Below are positions 54,598 to 56,410 of a stretch of DNA of 56,410 nucleotides, piece by piece. The stretch is from Tepidicaulis marinus. GTDB lineage: Bacteria; Pseudomonadota; Alphaproteobacteria; Parvibaculales; Parvibaculaceae. The stretch lies in the NCBI RefSeq assembly GCF_000739695.1, contig NZ_BBIO01000020.1, forward strand, positions 1 through 56,410. The letters run 5' to 3'. The first letter of the stretch is position 1, and every line of letters begins with the position of its first letter. The notes under the pieces were generated by a model that did no database searches, was not told the origin of the DNA, and saw only the letters and a list, made by a program, of their open reading frames with translations. The position numbers and the translations under genes are program-made.

Positions 54598-55681
54598 GCC
54601 GACATATAAAATACCGGACCTGCCCCCCGCTGCCGAGCTGGAAACCGTTGCGGTTTTAAAAGCGCTGGCCAAGGCAGGCCGCGCCCTTGCCGAGCTCAAG
54701 GGCCGCGCCGCCACCATTCCCAACCAGGGCATCCTGATCGACACGCTCTCCTTGCAGGAAGCAAAGGCAAGTTCGGAGATCGAAAACATCGTCACCACCC
54801 AGGACGAGCTTTTCCAGGCCGAACTCTTTCCCGAAGGGCCGGACAGCCCCGCCGCCAAGGAAGTGGCGCGTTACCGCGACGCCTTGAAGCTCGGCTTCGA
54901 CCGGCTGTATGAAAGCGGCCTCATCACCAACAAGACGTTGATCGACATTTTTCAGCTCCTGAAGGGGCATCAGGGCGGCTTCCGCACGGGGCCGGGTACT
55001 GCGCTGAAGAACGAAGCGACGGGAGAGACGGTTTATGTCCCCCCGCAGGAGGCGCAGGAAATTATCTCTCTCATGGCAGCGCTCGAACGCTTCATTCATG
55101 AGGACGAAGCCTGCCTCCTAGACCCGCTCATCAAGATGGCGCTCATCCACCATCAGTTCGAAAGCATCCATCCCTTTCCCGATGGCAATGGCCGCATCGG
55201 CCGCATCCTGAATGTGCTTTACCTCACCCGCAGCGGCCTGCTCGACATTCCCGTGCTTTATCTCAGCCGCCACATCACCGGCACGAAGGGGGATTATTAC
55301 CGCCTCCTCCAGGCGGTGAGGGACGAGGGCGCCTGGGAAGCCTGGGTGCTCTATATGCTCGAAGCGGTGGCGGAGACCGCCAAAACGACGCTGGAGCTTG
55401 TGGAAGGTATCCGCGGGCAAATGGCCGCCGTCAAACACCGCATGCGCGGGGAGCTGCCCAAGCTCTACAGCCAGGACCTCTTGAACAATCTCTTCCGCCA
55501 CCCTTACACACGCATTGAATTCGTCATGAACGACCTTCACGTCACGCGGCAAACGGCAGCGAAATATCTCGACACGCTGGCCGACAAAGGCTTCGTGGAA
55601 AAACACCAGGCCGGCCGCAGCAATTACTACATCAACACCGCGCTGGTGCGGCTCTTCCTTGATGTGTCGGGGGGGCGGTGA
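54590..55681 (+). CDS. Fic-family AMP-transferase with C-terminal winged helix
   Basis: A 363-aa Fic protein. The catalytic loop HPFPDGNGRIGR (from about H194) is complete, so it can transfer AMP from ATP to a protein hydroxyl. An inhibitory helix of class II type precedes the core: S61-x3-E65-N66 in ASSEIENI. A N-terminal Fic_N-like segment (KIPDLPP) and a C-terminal winged helix (about 295-360, MNDLHVTRQTAAKYLDTLADKGF) complete the common Fic-wHTH layout. It lies inside the type I locus and its stop overlaps the start of hsdS (ATGA), so hsdS translation is coupled to fic. Target unknown; possible roles are regulation or defence. Confidence 0.92.
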   Translation: MLKPTYKIPDLPPAAELETVAVLKALAKAGRALAELKGRAATIPNQGILIDTLSLQEAKASSEIENIVTTQDELFQAELFPEGPDSPAAKEVARYRDALKLGFDRLYESGLITNKTLIDIFQLLKGHQGGFRTGPGTALKNEATGETVYVPPQEAQEIISLMAALERFIHEDEACLLDPLIKMALIHHQFESIHPFPDGNGRIGRILNVLYLTRSGLLDIPVLYLSRHITGTKGDYYRLLQAVRDEGAWEAWVLYMLEAVAETAKTTLELVEGIRGQMAAVKHRMRGELPKLYSQDLLNNLFRHPYTRIEFVMNDLHVTRQTAAKYLDTLADKGFVEKHQAGRSNYYINTALVRLFLDVSGGR

Positions 55682-56410
55682 TGGCTGAGTGGGTTACAAA
55701 ACGCCTCGGTGATCTAGTATGTGCTGATCGCGGAATTTCGTATGGAATCGTTCAGCCTGGCGACGATTGCGAAGATGGGATTCCAATTGTGCGCGTTACA
55801 AATCTGCGAGGGAGCTACTTGGACACCACGCAACCCTTGAAAGTAAGCAGGGATGTGGAAAGTAAGTATAAACGTACGCGCCTAAGAAGTGGTGAACTGT
55901 TAGTAAGTATCGTTGGGACGGTTGGTCAAACTGCCATCGCTGATGAAAGAGTGATTGGATGGAATGTTGCTCGCGCAATAGCCGTTATACCTGTTTCAAG
56001 ACAGATTGGCGCTTACTGGGTACGTCTTTGCCTCCAATCCAAACAAGCCCTCGATCATATTTCTACGTGTCTAAATACTACGGTTCAGGCAACTTTAAAT
56101 CTGAGAGACTTGGCTGATGTACCCATTCCTATACCTCCAGAACGGGAACGCAAAGTCATTGCCGAAACTCTAGGCGCGCTTGATGACAAGATCGAACTCA
56201 ACCGGCGGATGAACGAAACGCTGGAGGCGATGGCGCAGGCGCTCTTCAAGGACTGGTTCGTCGATTTCGGCCCCACCCGCGCCAAGATGGAAGGCCGCGC
56301 CCCCTATCTCGCCCCGGACCTCTGGTCCCTCTTCCCCGACCGCCTCGACGAAGAAGGCAAACCGGAGGGATGGGGGAGAGAGACTCTTGGCTCGTTATTT
56401 GATGTGTCAA
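55681..56410 (+). CDS. hsdS: Type I restriction-modification system, specificity subunit (partial)
   Basis: The first 243 codons of HsdS, open to the window end. TRD1 (about 1-150) reads MAEWVTKRLGDLVCADRGIS, with GIPIVRVTNLRG and LLVSIVGTVGQTAIA; it ends in LADVPIPIPPERERKVIAET. The central conserved helical spacer is LGALDDKIELNRRMNETLEA, then MAQALFKDWFVDFGPTRAKM. A second target-recognition domain begins near residue 232 (GWGRETLGSLFDVS) and is cut. The first domain and the start of the second are AT-rich, the spacer GC-rich, a sign of domain exchange. DNA target cannot be predicted. Confidence 0.9.
   Translation, partial: MAEWVTKRLGDLVCADRGISYGIVQPGDDCEDGIPIVRVTNLRGSYLDTTQPLKVSRDVESKYKRTRLRSGELLVSIVGTVGQTAIADERVIGWNVARAIAVIPVSRQIGAYWVRLCLQSKQALDHISTCLNTTVQATLNLRDLADVPIPIPPERERKVIAETLGALDDKIELNRRMNETLEAMAQALFKDWFVDFGPTRAKMEGRAPYLAPDLWSLFPDRLDEEGKPEGWGRETLGSLFDVS

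Overview
The window reads as chromosomal DNA of a GC-rich alphaproteobacterium, most likely in or near the Hyphomicrobiales (Rhizobiales) or Parvibaculales. The evidence is the block murA / DUF2948 / hisD / UPF0262 / low-molecular-weight phosphatase followed by infA / maf / RNase E-G / yacG, the families DUF4167, DUF6460 and DUF6324, and a tRNA-His that lacks G-1 and carries A73 with a G1:U72 pair. All names rest on reading motifs by eye; no database search was possible.

Layout. 1-1.7 kb: an unknown exported protein, a single-domain haemoglobin and a MazG-like pyrophosphohydrolase. 1.76-4.66 kb: a cobalamin riboswitch followed by an overlapping three-gene BtuFCD-type importer. 4.7-10.4 kb: a CPA2 antiporter, YggT, a two-subunit sodium/solute symporter (DUF4212 plus large subunit), a LOG-family protein and a LysR regulator divergent from a TauD-type dioxygenase. 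11.4-18.5 kb: photolyase, SDR plus DUF6134, a short ribosome hibernation factor, haloalkane dehalogenase, a tandem UspA protein and a SulP transporter. 18.6-27.2 kb: tRNA-Thr, then the housekeeping block from murA to yacG and tRNA-Phe.

27.5-35.9 kb is a signalling cluster: a membrane chemoreceptor, a short DUF4167-like protein, an EAL phosphodiesterase, a soluble chemoreceptor with two PAS domains, and a tandem pair of globin-coupled chemoreceptors that both end in PilZ. An FNR/FixK-type box lies about 41-42 bp from the predicted start of transcription of the globin-chemoreceptor pair. Oxygen sensing, taxis and cyclic-di-GMP are thus probably linked here, although no CheA/W/Y/R/B genes are present.

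36.1-52.2 kb: MnmC, a second SDR, small envelope proteins, a cupin, an AsmA protein, an ABC exporter behind a long structured leader, acetoacetyl-CoA synthetase, a PAS histidine kinase split by a -1 frameshift at a T7A4 run, DUF6324, an alpha/beta hydrolase and an NSS-family transporter.

52.4 kb to the end: tRNA-His, a gene-free stretch of about 470 bp, then a type I restriction-modification locus in the order hsdM - fic - hsdS (hsdS runs off the window; no hsdR is seen). The fic gene has its own AT-rich promoter region with three evenly spaced TGTTAAA elements, and the first recognition domain of HsdS differs sharply in base composition from its surroundings. This is the most accessory-looking part of the window.
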